Positions 34,227 through 43,516 of a stretch of DNA of 64,000 bases are shown piece by piece (the first letter of the stretch is position 1; each line of letters begins with the position of its first letter). The stretch is from Paenisporosarcina macmurdoensis (GTDB lineage Bacteria; Bacillota; Bacilli; Bacillales_A; Planococcaceae). The notes beneath the pieces are model-generated. The model was not told where the DNA came from and did no database searches. It saw nothing but the letters and a program-made list of their open reading frames with translations. Location of the stretch: assembly GCF_042658845.1 (NCBI RefSeq), contig NZ_JBHSRI010000025.1, positions 124,001-188,000 on the forward strand. The letters are read 5' to 3'. Position numbers and translations under genes: made by a program.

Positions 34227-34690
34227 GAGAAAATCCTCCATTTATAAATGCATTTTTGGCGTTCTCCTTCTAAGTACATATCGCTATAAATAGGTAAATC
34301 TACTATTTCAATGAGTTCTGCCCCAAGTCTAGTGCACGTTTTTCGAGATGCAATATTTTCAGGATTACACGTAATAATTAATTCAGTCATACCATGAGCA
34401 AGCGCAACTTTTTCGAGCAATTTACAAGCCTTCGCTGCATACTGATTGCCTCTATATTTCTTATCTATACCGTATCCAATATGTCCCCCATAATAAGTAA
34501 GAGTATTGCTTCCTACACGAAGATCGATGGTCCCGATGGTTAAATTAGTTCCTGAAAGATTGATTGCATAACAGTAGGCAGGGACAAAACCTTTTACTTT
34601 ATTTCCAGGAATTTTTTGTTCAATTATTAAATCGATTTCTTTCCCTTTAATAAAATCGAAAGGAAGAAATTTGAACCTTGCCTTCTTCAA
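34223..34690 (-). CDS. GNAT family N-acetyltransferase
   Basis: A 155-residue protein of RimJ/RimL-like layout. The N-terminal AYCYAINLSGTNLTIGTIDL strand pair is followed by the acetyl-CoA loop YGIDKKYRGNQYAAKACKLL and the ending ITCNPENIASRKTCTRLGAE. Acceptor unknown. The TTG start at 34690 has no clear ribosome site, so the true start may be slightly downstream. It forms a leftward run with the short frame and esterase gene that follow. Confidence 0.72.
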   Translation of the reverse strand: MKKARFKFLPFDFIKGKEIDLIIEQKIPGNKVKGFVPAYCYAINLSGTNLTIGTIDLRVGSNTLTYYGGHIGYGIDKKYRGNQYAAKACKLLEKVALAHGMTELIITCNPENIASRKTCTRLGAELIEIVDLPIYSDMYLEGERQKCIYKWRIFS

Positions 34691-34902
34691 TTGGATAACA
34701 CCGCCATTCTATTTATCTACATTCCAATTTAGTTTATTCAATGAAATTGAAAGAATGGTAGGCACGTTTGCACAAGATTTGTTTTTAACAATCGTCGTGA
34801 TTATTGCAATTTCTTCTTGAGATGCATGAAGGGTGTTCATTGACTGCGAACAAAAAGTAAAAGCACCTTTTATTTAGTGACACCATGCCTGAACTCTTTT
34901 CC

Positions 34903-35268
34903 CTAATATTGGTTTAGAACAGGCTCAAAATGACTTGCCAATTTATCTTTACTTAAATAATAAGCGCTAACGGTAAATAATTGATTGATTTCACCGGACT
35001 TTATCATGTTATTCATTGTTTTTAAATTAATCAAGTGGACATCAATCGCTTCAGTATCATCCAAGTCTTGTTTCGTTAATAACTCGGCTTCAGTTATAAG
35101 ATAGCTAATGACTTTATTCGTTTGGGTAGCCGGATTAACAAAAAATTCTCCTAATAAAATAGGGAGAGTTTTAGAAATAAATCCGGTTTCTTCTTTTACT
35201 TCACGTACAATGGCTTCTTCAAAGGTTGTTAAAGACTCAGGTATGTAAATTGAATTGAGGTAAAGCAT
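34903..35268 (-). pseudogene. N-terminally truncated Nudix hydrolase
   Basis: A 121-codon frame contains only the second half of a Nudix box, TTFEEAIVREVKEETGF, followed by the complete C-terminal part of an ADP-sugar-pyrophosphatase-like domain (LGEFFVNPATQTNKVISYLI). The first strands and the G-x5-E half of the box are missing. Its start lies inside the 3' end of the intact Nudix gene, overlapping by 32 bp. This looks like a second Nudix gene that lost its 5' part, and activity is doubtful. Confidence 0.6.
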
Positions 35269-35713
35269 GTTTTACCGCCATCCAAATTTGTAAATCCACT
35301 TGATCGACAGGTCCTATAGCACTGGATGTATCCCATAAAGTGATACTCTCCATTTCGTCATTCGGGATAAAAGGAGTTAAGTAATCGACCTTGCAAAAGT
35401 AAATGGGGTTATATTTTACAAGATGTGTGTCTAGGTTTCGGATTTTTGCCACGCCTTTACATACTAAGTTTTCAACTTTTTGTCCCGTTTCCTCATATAG
35501 CTCACGCATTGCACATTCTTTAGGGGACTCATTAAGTTCTCTTCTTCCAGAAGGTAATTCCCATCTTTTGCGAAAACAGTTAAATCCAAAAAGAACTTCA
35601 TTTTTAACTTGAACGATTGCATAGGAGCCTGCTAACGATTCATATTTATATAGTTCATCTTCTGTTAGAATAATAAATTCGATAAATTCTAATGGAGGAT
35701 CTACAATATTCAT
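35237..35713 (-). CDS. Nudix hydrolase
   Basis: A 158-residue single-domain protein. The complete Nudix box GRRELNESPKECAMRELYEE continues as TGQ, giving the G-x5-E-x7-RE-x2-EE-x-G pattern, in a WELPSGR context. It hydrolyses a nucleoside-diphosphate-linked substrate; which one is not readable. The ribosome site AAAGGAGAATGTGG precedes the ATG. Its final ten codons overlap the truncated Nudix frame. Confidence 0.82.
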   Translation of the reverse strand: MNIVDPPLEFIEFIILTEDELYKYESLAGSYAIVQVKNEVLFGFNCFRKRWELPSGRRELNESPKECAMRELYEETGQKVENLVCKGVAKIRNLDTHLVKYNPIYFCKVDYLTPFIPNDEMESITLWDTSSAIGPVDQVDLQIWMAVKHALPQFNLHT

Positions 35714-35806
35714 TCCACATTCTCCTTTAAGAATAAGTAAAAGGTTTTCTTTGTATAATATTCGATATTTAAAAAACTAATTCCTGCTTATTCCATATAA
35801 TTACAC

Positions 35807-35857
35807 GAAAAACCCCACGCATCCTGGTCATTAATCACCAGATACGTGGGGTTTTTC
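35807..35857. terminator. Terminator after M28 peptidase gene
   Basis: A 13-bp perfect outer stem, GAAAAACCCCACG / CGTGGGGTTTTTC, encloses a second CTGGT/ACCAG stem. It has T-runs in both directions. Confidence 0.92.
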
Positions 35858-35866
35858 ATGTGTGAA

Positions 35867-37213
35867 TTACTTTGCATAGTGTTCAATTCGGGTTTGATTC
35901 ATAACGGCAAGAGTGACGATTTCTGCAACATCTTGGAGCTTCACTTTGCTGATTTTATCAATTTTATCTTCGGGCTTGTGATACCAGGGCTCTGCTGGAT
36001 TATGGATGAATAATGCAGCGGGAATGCCGACTTTTGCAAAAGGAACATGGTCACTACTGTCACCTTGGTTAACGGGTGTTGGTTTTCCGTTTAATTGTGT
36101 ACTCGCCGCTTGTGTGAGTTCTGTGACCAGATTTGGCTTATCATCAACCGTTTGCAAGATCAGTTTCCCAGCATCTTTACTTCCAACCATATCTAAATTG
36201 AAATTCGCAACGATACGACTAATTTCCTTGTCTGTTAAATGATCAACATAGTAGTTTGAACCAAGTAATCCCAGTTCTTCAGCGCCAAATGTTATAAAAC
36301 GGATTTCTGTATCACTAGGAATGGTTTGGAATATGCGTGCGAGTTCAAGTGTCATAGCTGTACCCGAGGCATTGTCATTGGCTCCAGGTGCTCCTGCTAC
36401 CGAATCGTGATGTGCACCAATTACGATAATGTCATGGGTAGCATGGGTTTTAGAGTTTTGGTTTGATGGTTTGATTGTAGCTATGACGTTGTGTGAAGTA
36501 TTTTTATTAGATTTTGCTCCTTCAATAGTAAGTGAAGCGTGGGTTTCTGGGTTTTGGTTAATGTGCTTCAGCAAATTATCTCCTACAGTTTGTGTCAATA
36601 ATACAGCTGGTATAAAGGAGTCGTGTGCTTCGCCAAGACTGGCCAATATGTCTCCAGGTGCATTGTTGTAAAAAATCACGCCGGCCGCACCTTTCGCAGC
36701 CACATTTAACATTTTCTCCTTGAAACTAATTTCGCCACGTTTCATAAGAACAATCTTTCCGGTTAAATCAAGATGTTGAAGCTCGTCAACTTTACCAAGT
36801 CCAGCTGAGATAACTTTACCGGTAACATGTCCACTAACCGAATACTCTAAAGCACGCGGATCACCTATTTGTATAAATCCATCTAGCGTTAATTCAATGG
36901 TATGAGGCGCTGTGTAATCATTGAAAGTAAACGTTTGAACCTCGGTTTTATAGCCATATGAATTGAATTGTTTTTTAATATAGTCAACCGCTTCATCTTC
37001 TTGCTTAGTTCCAGCAACACGAGGCACTTTGGATAGAGATTTAATATGCTTATACATGAGGTCGTCATCAATGGTCTGTAGAATTTTGGTTTCAAAATTA
37101 GTTGATTTTTCATCTTGAGAATTTGTGTAAAAAGTTGCGAATGTAGCAATAGGAGCAATGACACAAAGTCCAATAATGGCTGTGATAACAATTTTATATA
37201 TAGTATTTTTCAT
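35867..37213 (-). CDS. Secreted M28 family aminopeptidase with PA domain (YwaD-like)
   Basis: A 448-residue exported zinc peptidase from the ATG at 37213, which has TTGGAGG six bases upstream. It has an N-terminal signal or anchor helix (about 7-27), then a helical lead-in and a PA insert (about 120-230, LTGKIVLMKRGEISFKEKM). The M28 catalytic core follows, with zinc ligands in GAHHDSVAGAPGANDN, the catalytic Glu pair in FGAEELGLLGS, Asp in FNLDMVGSKD and His in DSSDHVPF. It likely removes N-terminal residues from peptides outside the cell, as YwaD does in B. subtilis. Single-gene unit. Confidence 0.88.
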   Translation of the reverse strand: MKNTIYKIVITAIIGLCVIAPIATFATFYTNSQDEKSTNFETKILQTIDDDLMYKHIKSLSKVPRVAGTKQEDEAVDYIKKQFNSYGYKTEVQTFTFNDYTAPHTIELTLDGFIQIGDPRALEYSVSGHVTGKVISAGLGKVDELQHLDLTGKIVLMKRGEISFKEKMLNVAAKGAAGVIFYNNAPGDILASLGEAHDSFIPAVLLTQTVGDNLLKHINQNPETHASLTIEGAKSNKNTSHNVIATIKPSNQNSKTHATHDIIVIGAHHDSVAGAPGANDNASGTAMTLELARIFQTIPSDTEIRFITFGAEELGLLGSNYYVDHLTDKEISRIVANFNLDMVGSKDAGKLILQTVDDKPNLVTELTQAASTQLNGKPTPVNQGDSSDHVPFAKVGIPAALFIHNPAEPWYHKPEDKIDKISKVKLQDVAEIVTLAVMNQTRIEHYAK

Positions 37214-37423
37214 TTTATGCCTCCAAAGTATTGAATACATTAGGATGAACAAAAATGAGATTTTTACAAGTCAAAATCAATATTATTAAACAAAGTTAAA
37301 AAGGAATTGGGAAATTACTGTCAACAATCAAAGTAAGCGTAATTTTGCCAATAAATTGGATAATAAATCAAAAAAAGAACATTTTAGTAACACAAGACGA
37401 CAAAAGATTCAGAATATTTTAGT

Positions 37424-37429
37424 TATACT
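37424..37429 (+). promoter_or_regulatory. Candidate -10 box of the exopolysaccharide operon
   Basis: TATACT lies about 25 bp before the riboswitch. The -35 region at the usual distance is poor, so this is tentative. Confidence 0.35.
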
Positions 37430-37454
37430 AATGTAATAAATTATTACTTATAAA

Positions 37455-37520
37455 AGGGAACTGTGAAGTTCATCCTAAATTTGGGCACCTTGGATGAATG
37501 GAGTTATTGGTGCAACCGAC
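37455..37520 (+). ncRNA. c-di-GMP-II riboswitch aptamer
   Basis: The leader shows the conserved words of class II c-di-GMP riboswitches in order: GGGAACTGTGAAG, TAAATTTGGGCACC, GGAGTTATTGGTGC and AACCGACC. These agree closely with the C. acetobutylicum aptamer I remember from its crystal structure. The fold is visible: stem TTCATCC (37469-37475) with GGATGAA (37492-37498), and the loop word GCACC (37485-37489) pairing with GGTGC (37509-37513) to form the pseudoknot. It precedes a terminator and an operon whose first product resembles a c-di-GMP receptor. Binding of c-di-GMP would switch operon transcription. Confidence 0.9.
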
Positions 37521-37565
37521 CTAACGAGAGTGGACTATTTGTCTTCTCTTGTTAGTTTTTTTTTT
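37521..37565 (+). terminator. Riboswitch-controlled terminator (expression platform)
   Basis: CTAACGAGAG (37521-37530) pairs with CTCTTGTTAG (37546-37555; one G-U pair), followed by ten T residues. Its first arm abuts and partly shares bases with the 3' end of the aptamer (CCTA), so folding of the closing aptamer helix should compete with termination. That would make ligand an activator, but the direction is inference. Confidence 0.88.
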
Positions 37566-37720
37566 GGCTGTAAGAAGGGAGGTAGCGAAATAAGTAGAGT
37601 ACTAATCTAATTTATTGTATGAATCTCGTTTTATATTCTCATACTATGAAATAAATAACCAAAATACGGAAAAATTATGGAGTCATTATATACAACCGTA
37701 ATCAGAAAGAAGGAATTCAA

Positions 37721-38500
37721 GTGAAACAGCTGAACCATATATTTATTGCAATTCCGTTCATCCTTTTTGTATATGCTCAAGTGTTTGGGCTATTCTTTTT
37801 ACCTCAATCACTTGTGTTGGTACATATTTTGGTTTTAACGGCTATGACTCTATTGCTAGTTTTATTTAAATGGAATTGGTCATTCGCCTTTATTGCCAGT
37901 ACCACGATTATGTATGGATTCATATTAACTTGGAGGGCATTTACAGAACAACTGCTTCAAGAACAGCAAATAGAATTCATCGTAATGAATAGTGTCTATT
38001 TTGTTTCACTTTTTTCGGTTTGGTATTCAGTTCATCATCTCCAAAAGTTAAAAATGACATTGGAAAATGAAAAACTGAAAAATGTTGAATTACAGAAGTT
38101 TGTTAATAAACACTCCAGCCTATTAACAAATAGAGAATTTACAGAGCGAGTGTCACTTAGCTTGGTAGGTTTAAAGCGCAGAAATGAAATGGGATATTTA
38201 ATGAAAATAAGTGCAAACATGTTAAAAAACAAGGAGAAGATTTACAATAAAATATTGGCGGAAGTTATTGAGGATTGTACCAGAGATCAGTTTGATTTTT
38301 TTACTAATACGGACTCTTCAACCTTCCTCATCTATTTAGAAAATACAACTGAAGAGGGATCTCGGGTTGTTCAATCACGACTATTAACAAAACTAAGTAG
38401 GCAGATTAATATAAATGAACTCCCTTTAATATTTACCACGAAGCGTGTCGAAGACCTTAAAGACACAATTGCGTATTTTAAAGTTGGGAGTTTCTCATGA
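37721..38500 (+). CDS. YdaK-like membrane protein with degenerate GGDEF-type domain
   Basis: A 259-residue protein. Four membrane segments lie within about residues 5-110, then a coiled coil (LQKLKMTLENEKLKNVELQKF), then a C-terminal alpha/beta region (GYLMKISANMLKNKEKIYNK, then FDFFTNTDSSTFLIYLEN) with the spacing of a GGDEF fold but no GGDEF motif. By position and layout it matches B. subtilis YdaK, the c-di-GMP receptor of the ydaJKLMN exopolysaccharide operon. It overlaps the next gene by four bases (ATGA). GTG start after AAGGAATTCAA. Confidence 0.65.
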   Translation: MKQLNHIFIAIPFILFVYAQVFGLFFLPQSLVLVHILVLTAMTLLLVLFKWNWSFAFIASTTIMYGFILTWRAFTEQLLQEQQIEFIVMNSVYFVSLFSVWYSVHHLQKLKMTLENEKLKNVELQKFVNKHSSLLTNREFTERVSLSLVGLKRRNEMGYLMKISANMLKNKEKIYNKILAEVIEDCTRDQFDFFTNTDSSTFLIYLENTTEEGSRVVQSRLLTKLSRQININELPLIFTTKRVEDLKDTIAYFKVGSFS

Positions 38501-39729
38501 AAATAATACTACTTTGTGTCATGATTTTTTTTGGATTGCTCCTTATTTATTATTCGATATTAACAGTATCTGGAATTTATTTTCGCCAGAAAAAGCAGAT
38601 AAGAAAGCCATTAAATGAATATCCTTCTGTGGCCATCCTCATTCCAGCACATAATGAGGGAATTGTGATTCGTGACACATTGGAAGCCATGTTAAAACTA
38701 ACTTATCCCGGTCAAATGGATGTTTATTTGCTTGATGATCAATCCACTGATGATACAGCTGATATTGGTCGTGTATTTTCGTCGTTCTTTAAAAATTGTC
38801 ATTATGTTCAAGTACCAGATGGAAATCCAAAAGGAAAGTCTAGAGTATTAAATTATGGTCTTTCAATTACTAAATCTGATTACTTCATAGTCTATGATGC
38901 TGATAATCAACCAAACGCCGATGCGTTGAAACTTTTGGTTGAAGTGGCTGAGCAAACTCCAAATGCAGCAGGTGCGATTGGTTATGTACGTACAATCAAT
39001 CAAGAAAAGAATCTATTAACGCGAATGATTTCAATTGAGTTTCAAGTCTTCCAATTACTTATGCAGTGTGGGCGTTGGGCTCTTTTTAAAACGGGTTCGC
39101 TTCCGGGAACAAATATGTTATTAAAACGATCTGTAATTGAAGAAGTGGGGGGGTATGATCCGTATGCATTGGCAGAAGATGCGGAACTGACCATTCGAAT
39201 TACTGCACGAGACTACCTATTGCCAATTGTTCCTGAAGCTGAAACATGGGAACAAGAGCCAGAAAATCTCAAGGTCTTTATTAAACAAAGAACGAGATGG
39301 TTAATTGGAAACTTGTATTTACTCGAAAAACTATTTTATGATCCTACGTATTGGCGTGGCAAGGTGTTATATCATACCGGACAACATCTTTTAACGTATT
39401 TCTTTTTCGTTATTATGTTACTTTTTTCTAACGTATGGTTTGTCTTAAGTTTAGTAGGTGTGGACTTACCTGTTTTGACACAACCACTCATCATGATTTG
39501 GTTTTTAAGTTATATGGTCTTTTCGTTCCAAGTGATCGGTAGTATGATTTTCAATCAAAATACATCAGCCATAAATTTAATTGTGGGAATGATTATGTAC
39601 TTCACTTATTCGCAAATATTCTTAATCCTTTTAGTTCGTGCTATTTATTTTTATTCAATCAGTCGTTTACGCGGTAAAACAATTGCTTGGGATAAAACGA
39701 AGCGTTACAAAGAAGAACCAGTTCAATGA
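38497..39729 (+). CDS. ydaM: Family 2 glycosyltransferase, YdaM-like polysaccharide synthase
   Basis: A 410-residue membrane transferase. One N-terminal helix (about 3-25) precedes a GT-A domain with the D residues in VYLLDDQSTDDT and FIVYDADNQ, the acceptor TED-like ALAEDAELTIR, and the QRTRW (Q-x-x-R-W) motif of processive beta-glycan synthases. Four or so C-terminal membrane helices follow. It probably polymerises and exports a beta-linked sugar polymer. It overlaps both neighbours by four bases, so translation is coupled. Confidence 0.85.
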   Translation: MKIILLCVMIFFGLLLIYYSILTVSGIYFRQKKQIRKPLNEYPSVAILIPAHNEGIVIRDTLEAMLKLTYPGQMDVYLLDDQSTDDTADIGRVFSSFFKNCHYVQVPDGNPKGKSRVLNYGLSITKSDYFIVYDADNQPNADALKLLVEVAEQTPNAAGAIGYVRTINQEKNLLTRMISIEFQVFQLLMQCGRWALFKTGSLPGTNMLLKRSVIEEVGGYDPYALAEDAELTIRITARDYLLPIVPEAETWEQEPENLKVFIKQRTRWLIGNLYLLEKLFYDPTYWRGKVLYHTGQHLLTYFFFVIMLLFSNVWFVLSLVGVDLPVLTQPLIMIWFLSYMVFSFQVIGSMIFNQNTSAINLIVGMIMYFTYSQIFLILLVRAIYFYSISRLRGKTIAWDKTKRYKEEPVQ

Positions 39730-40724
39730 AGAAGATGTTTTCTATCTTTATTATCCTGATTTTCAGTATAGGAGGGGTTATGATTTATCTGAATATAAAA
39801 GAAGGAAATCATTTAGAGGTTACCTATTTTACGACACACAATTTAAATGCAATCGAAATAATTGAGAAGTACTATATGACAGATGATGGATTGATTAAAA
39901 ACTATTCAGTAACGGACAAACCAGAGTACCTTGCGGAGAGTACGGGTTTGTATATGGAACTCCTTTTACAACAAAAAAATGAAGCTCTTTTTGGAGAGCA
40001 AGTAGCAGTTTTAAAAAAATATTTTATTGTTCAAGTTGAAGACGATCTCTTTATAAAGTGGAAAGCAGGAATAGATATTTCTGTAAATGCATTTATAGAT
40101 GATATTCGAATTATTCATATCCTGAAGCAAGCCGCAGCTATATTTCATAACGAAGATTATGGCACACTAGCCAATGGTCTATTGGCTTCAATTAAAAAAC
40201 ATCAACAAGTCAACGGTAAAATACCGCACTATTACGACTGGGAATCAAAGGATCAGGCACCAACTATGGTAAATAGTTATTTACATAACGACTATTTAAA
40301 CATTCTTGATATTGATAAATATCCCATACCATCCACGGATGGTATGTTTTACGCAGAAGAACAAATGATTAAAAATGACAAGCCTATTTCTCAAGAAAAA
40401 GCGCATATGGTGGATCAACTTCTTATTGCCACATATTGTATAGGCAAAACATGTGAAAATCAGAAGTTTGATAAATGGCTAAAGAACCAATGGGAAGAAG
40501 AGAAGACTATTTATGGTCGCTATAATAAAAAAAATGGGAAAGCGACTGTGAAGTATGAATCTAGGGCTGTTTATTCGCTAGCTGTTCTTTACTTCAAAAA
40601 AATACATTCACCTATCGCAAATGAAATACTCATGGAGAAATCGTCTTTTTTTCGTAATAAAATAGATTCTACTACACATTTCTTTGACTATATTTATGGA
40701 GTGATTGTAAGTAATGAAGAATAA
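39726..40724 (+). CDS. ydaJ: Glycosyl hydrolase family 8-like protein, YdaJ-like
   Basis: A 332-residue exported or anchored protein. An N-terminal hydrophobic helix (about 4-20) precedes an (alpha/alpha)6 barrel of GH8 plan. The catalytic acid region is seen in YLAESTGLYMELLLQ and the later Asp-rich FIDDIRIIHILKQAA. It probably cuts or processes the polymer made by the neighbouring synthase, as proposed for B. subtilis YdaJ and BcsZ in cellulose systems. It starts ATGA with the previous gene and overlaps the next by 11 bp. Confidence 0.72.
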   Translation: MKKMFSIFIILIFSIGGVMIYLNIKEGNHLEVTYFTTHNLNAIEIIEKYYMTDDGLIKNYSVTDKPEYLAESTGLYMELLLQQKNEALFGEQVAVLKKYFIVQVEDDLFIKWKAGIDISVNAFIDDIRIIHILKQAAAIFHNEDYGTLANGLLASIKKHQQVNGKIPHYYDWESKDQAPTMVNSYLHNDYLNILDIDKYPIPSTDGMFYAEEQMIKNDKPISQEKAHMVDQLLIATYCIGKTCENQKFDKWLKNQWEEEKTIYGRYNKKNGKATVKYESRAVYSLAVLYFKKIHSPIANEILMEKSSFFRNKIDSTTHFFDYIYGVIVSNEE

Positions 40725-42390
40725 AATAATCTTACTATTTACTATATGTATGATTGGTATACTTTTTTCTTATACTCCTGTATCTGCAGAAGGAGAGAGT
40801 AAAGTGGTGATTATCTATTCATCAAACCAATCAAATGATTTAACACAAGTTCGGATACTAGATACGATTGTTAGCCATTTTACTAGCGATATCACAATTA
40901 CATCAGATGAAGAATCCATTAATTTGGATGATTACTCTCACGTTTTTTACTTAGGTCTCATTAATAAGAAACTGTCCTCTGGCCTCATTCAACAGATGGA
41001 ACGATTCCAAGGGGAAATGGTCTTCTTTGGAGATAATGTAGAGCAATTAACGAAGAGATATGGATTTGTAAGTACAGGTGAGTCTGAAACAATTCGTTCA
41101 GTCTCGATTCCTCAATCTGGTATTAAAACGGAGGTAGAAGAATCAAGGAGCATATTAAAAATTAACGCTTCAACTAATCAAGAAATAGTAAGTGTTGGCG
41201 ATGAGTCAAAACCACTAATTATTAAAGATAAAGATTCCTATTATGTTGGAACAACTAACCTTTATAACCCCGTAGGGATGGTTATAGGAGAGACGCTATA
41301 TGAAGTTTTTGGAAAACAGAAGAATGAGAAGAAAGTGAAATATTTACGGTTGGAAGATATTCACCCAAAAACAGATGCAAAAAACCTTGAAACTATAGCC
41401 AAGTACTTAAAAAATCACAAGATACCTTATTTAGTTACAATTATTCCGGTCTATACCTCAACAAAGATAAAAGAAGACATTCACTTTTCGGATGTACCGG
41501 AGTTGGTTAAGGTTCTGCAGTATATGCAAAAAAATGGTGCAAGTTTTATTCTACATGGATACAAGCATCAATATAGAGAAACTGAAACAGGTGAAGGTTT
41601 CGAATTTTGGGATGTACAAAATAATCGCCCAATTTACCAATCAAAAGATGATAAAGTCCTGGTTCCTACTAATGTAGAAGAACAATTAATGCTTGAAGAT
41701 TATGAAAGGCAATATATTAAAGAAGCGATTGAAAATGGAGTAACAGAGATGATTGCTCATAATCTCTATCCACTTGCCTTTGAAGCACCACATTATGCGA
41801 TGTCGCAGTCTGGTTATGAAATACTATCAGGGTATTTTTCAACATATGTTGGGCAATTACAAATTACCGATCAATCAAGGAAAAGTACGTATGGTCCTAT
41901 TACAAGTGGAAAACCCAGTTTTTTACATGGAATGACGTCCATCCCTGAAACTATGGGATATATTGAAAAAGACATTCACAACCCTGAAAAACCTTTTGCG
42001 GTTAGTCTGAAAAACATGAAATCTTTAGGTGACGACGTCTCTCAATATTCCGATGGGTATCTTGGGGCTTTTTATCATCCATATTTAGGACTTGATACAT
42101 TAAAAGAAGTTGTACAGATATTAAATTCTTATCCCAACACAACATGGCTTGATCTAAAACAATTGCCAAATAAAGTTGAAGTTGAGAATGTTCTTATTCA
42201 ATCAAAAAACGGAGAAGTTACGATTGAAAAAGATATCGTATCGAGTGATTATGAAATGAATATTTTTGTTAAAAATTCGTTCATGTATGTGCTATTAATT
42301 GGCGGTTTATTATTTGGTCTGGCTATCTATTTTATATCAATCCGCCAGAAAAATATTCCGAGCAATGAAACTAGAAATGGCTCTATATAA
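40714..42390 (+). CDS. ydaL: DUF2334 polysaccharide deacetylase-like protein, YdaL-like
   Basis: A 558-residue protein. The signal helix is at about 5-22, a lumenal alpha/beta region precedes the NodB-like DUF2334 domain with the catalytic and metal region VKYLRLEDIHPKTDAK and FILHGYKHQY, and a final membrane helix (about 520-542) is followed by a basic tail. Predicted to act on the polysaccharide outside the membrane. It is the last gene; a YdaN-like BcsB homologue, present in B. subtilis, is missing. The short gap to the converging AAC(3) gene has no obvious terminator. Confidence 0.78.
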   Translation: MKNKIILLFTICMIGILFSYTPVSAEGESKVVIIYSSNQSNDLTQVRILDTIVSHFTSDITITSDEESINLDDYSHVFYLGLINKKLSSGLIQQMERFQGEMVFFGDNVEQLTKRYGFVSTGESETIRSVSIPQSGIKTEVEESRSILKINASTNQEIVSVGDESKPLIIKDKDSYYVGTTNLYNPVGMVIGETLYEVFGKQKNEKKVKYLRLEDIHPKTDAKNLETIAKYLKNHKIPYLVTIIPVYTSTKIKEDIHFSDVPELVKVLQYMQKNGASFILHGYKHQYRETETGEGFEFWDVQNNRPIYQSKDDKVLVPTNVEEQLMLEDYERQYIKEAIENGVTEMIAHNLYPLAFEAPHYAMSQSGYEILSGYFSTYVGQLQITDQSRKSTYGPITSGKPSFLHGMTSIPETMGYIEKDIHNPEKPFAVSLKNMKSLGDDVSQYSDGYLGAFYHPYLGLDTLKEVVQILNSYPNTTWLDLKQLPNKVEVENVLIQSKNGEVTIEKDIVSSDYEMNIFVKNSFMYVLLIGGLLFGLAIYFISIRQKNIPSNETRNGSI

Positions 42391-42429
42391 AATATGGAAA
42401 TAACAAAAAATCTTGATTTGTCTGTAACT

Positions 42430-43257
42430 TTATTGTTCGTCGTCAACAACAGGATGCTCTTTTAGCCACTCAGTCCCAAATTCCACAAGTGGTTTCATTT
42501 GAATAACACGACAATCAGCTTGACCTAACTTGGCAACAAAAAATGAGTCTGCATGTGTTTTTTCAAAAGCTTCGCCAAGTTCTGGAAAACGATCCGAGTC
42601 TCCATCTACAGATTGATACTCAATCCATAGTCGTTCACCGTCTACTAACATCGCAGCACCTTGATTCATATACGTTTTCGTATCAAGCAAATGTTCAGAT
42701 AGATGTAGAGCGGTACAGGAATCATAACCGACGCCAATCAACAGAATTTTGACGTTTTTATTTAAAAATGTACCGAGTGGTGATCCCATGCCAAAAGAAT
42801 CTTCTAAGGGATGTTCCATCATCCATTTTTCAGCATGTTTGCCCCATGCCATAAAGCTATGTACGGGATGGTAACTACGAATCGTTTTCGGATGACGATG
42901 AAAACATTCCGCGATTTTCCCCATTCCACGTAATGGTGTTAAATGTGGATCGTATGCAGGCATATGTTGACGAATGGGTTCATGCCATTCTTTTGGAACA
43001 GGTGGCAACATCCAATAAGAAGGCTCAGAGTTTTCAGCAGATTGTGCAGCCATAACGATTGTACCTTCGGGTGTAATAGTTTCTATCAATGCATCAATAA
43101 CAGCTTTCGCTCCACCTGCAATCCATCCCATGGACTTTATTGAAGAATGAACCATAATAGCATCGCCCGCTTGAATACCAAGTGTCTGTAGTTGTTGTTT
43201 TAACGTTTCCACCGATTGAAAAGAAGTTGTTTCTTGTACGCGATCAAATTCACTCAT
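42430..43257 (-). CDS. AAC(3) family N-acetyltransferase (YokD-like)
   Basis: A 275-residue enzyme of the aminoglycoside 3-N-acetyltransferase family. The acetyl-CoA pocket lies in AIMVHSSIKSMGWIAGGA, and family motifs include TPEGTIVMAAQS, RSYHPVHSFMAWGKHA and KILLIGVGYDSCTALHL. Chromosomal members such as B. subtilis YokD may have little or no aminoglycoside activity, so resistance cannot be assumed. GGAGG lies before the ATG. Confidence 0.85.
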   Translation of the reverse strand: MSEFDRVQETTSFQSVETLKQQLQTLGIQAGDAIMVHSSIKSMGWIAGGAKAVIDALIETITPEGTIVMAAQSAENSEPSYWMLPPVPKEWHEPIRQHMPAYDPHLTPLRGMGKIAECFHRHPKTIRSYHPVHSFMAWGKHAEKWMMEHPLEDSFGMGSPLGTFLNKNVKILLIGVGYDSCTALHLSEHLLDTKTYMNQGAAMLVDGERLWIEYQSVDGDSDRFPELGEAFEKTHADSFFVAKLGQADCRVIQMKPLVEFGTEWLKEHPVVDDEQ

Positions 43258-43479
43258 GTTGTGTGCCTCCGAATCATTAATAGGTTAATTGTATAGGAGA
43301 TAGCCATCTTTGGAAATTCCGAGATTGTAAGTTATGGAGGGTGTATGGAATTTTTAATGTATTTTTAACAGTTCACATTGTAGATTTAATCACAGATATA
43401 TTGCAGGTCTATCGAAGAAAAGAAAAGGAAAACATATGGTACTGAGATATATATTCTTTTAAATTAATTCATAGAAAAA

Positions 43480-43506
43480 GCCGTTCTGGATTTAATCCAA
43501 AACGGC
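43480..43506 (-). terminator. Terminator after YfmJ-like gene
   Basis: GCCGTTCTGGATT pairs with AATCCAAAACGGC (one G-U pair). On the minus strand it is followed by TTTTT. Confidence 0.8.
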
Positions 43507-43516
43507 ATGTTCGCAT

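Noticed and set aside
37571..37590. RfaH-type ops element after the riboswitch terminator (GGAGGTAGCGAAA)
   Set aside because: Resemblance to GGCGGTAGCGTG is partial and the region more simply reads as leader sequence; no supporting structure.
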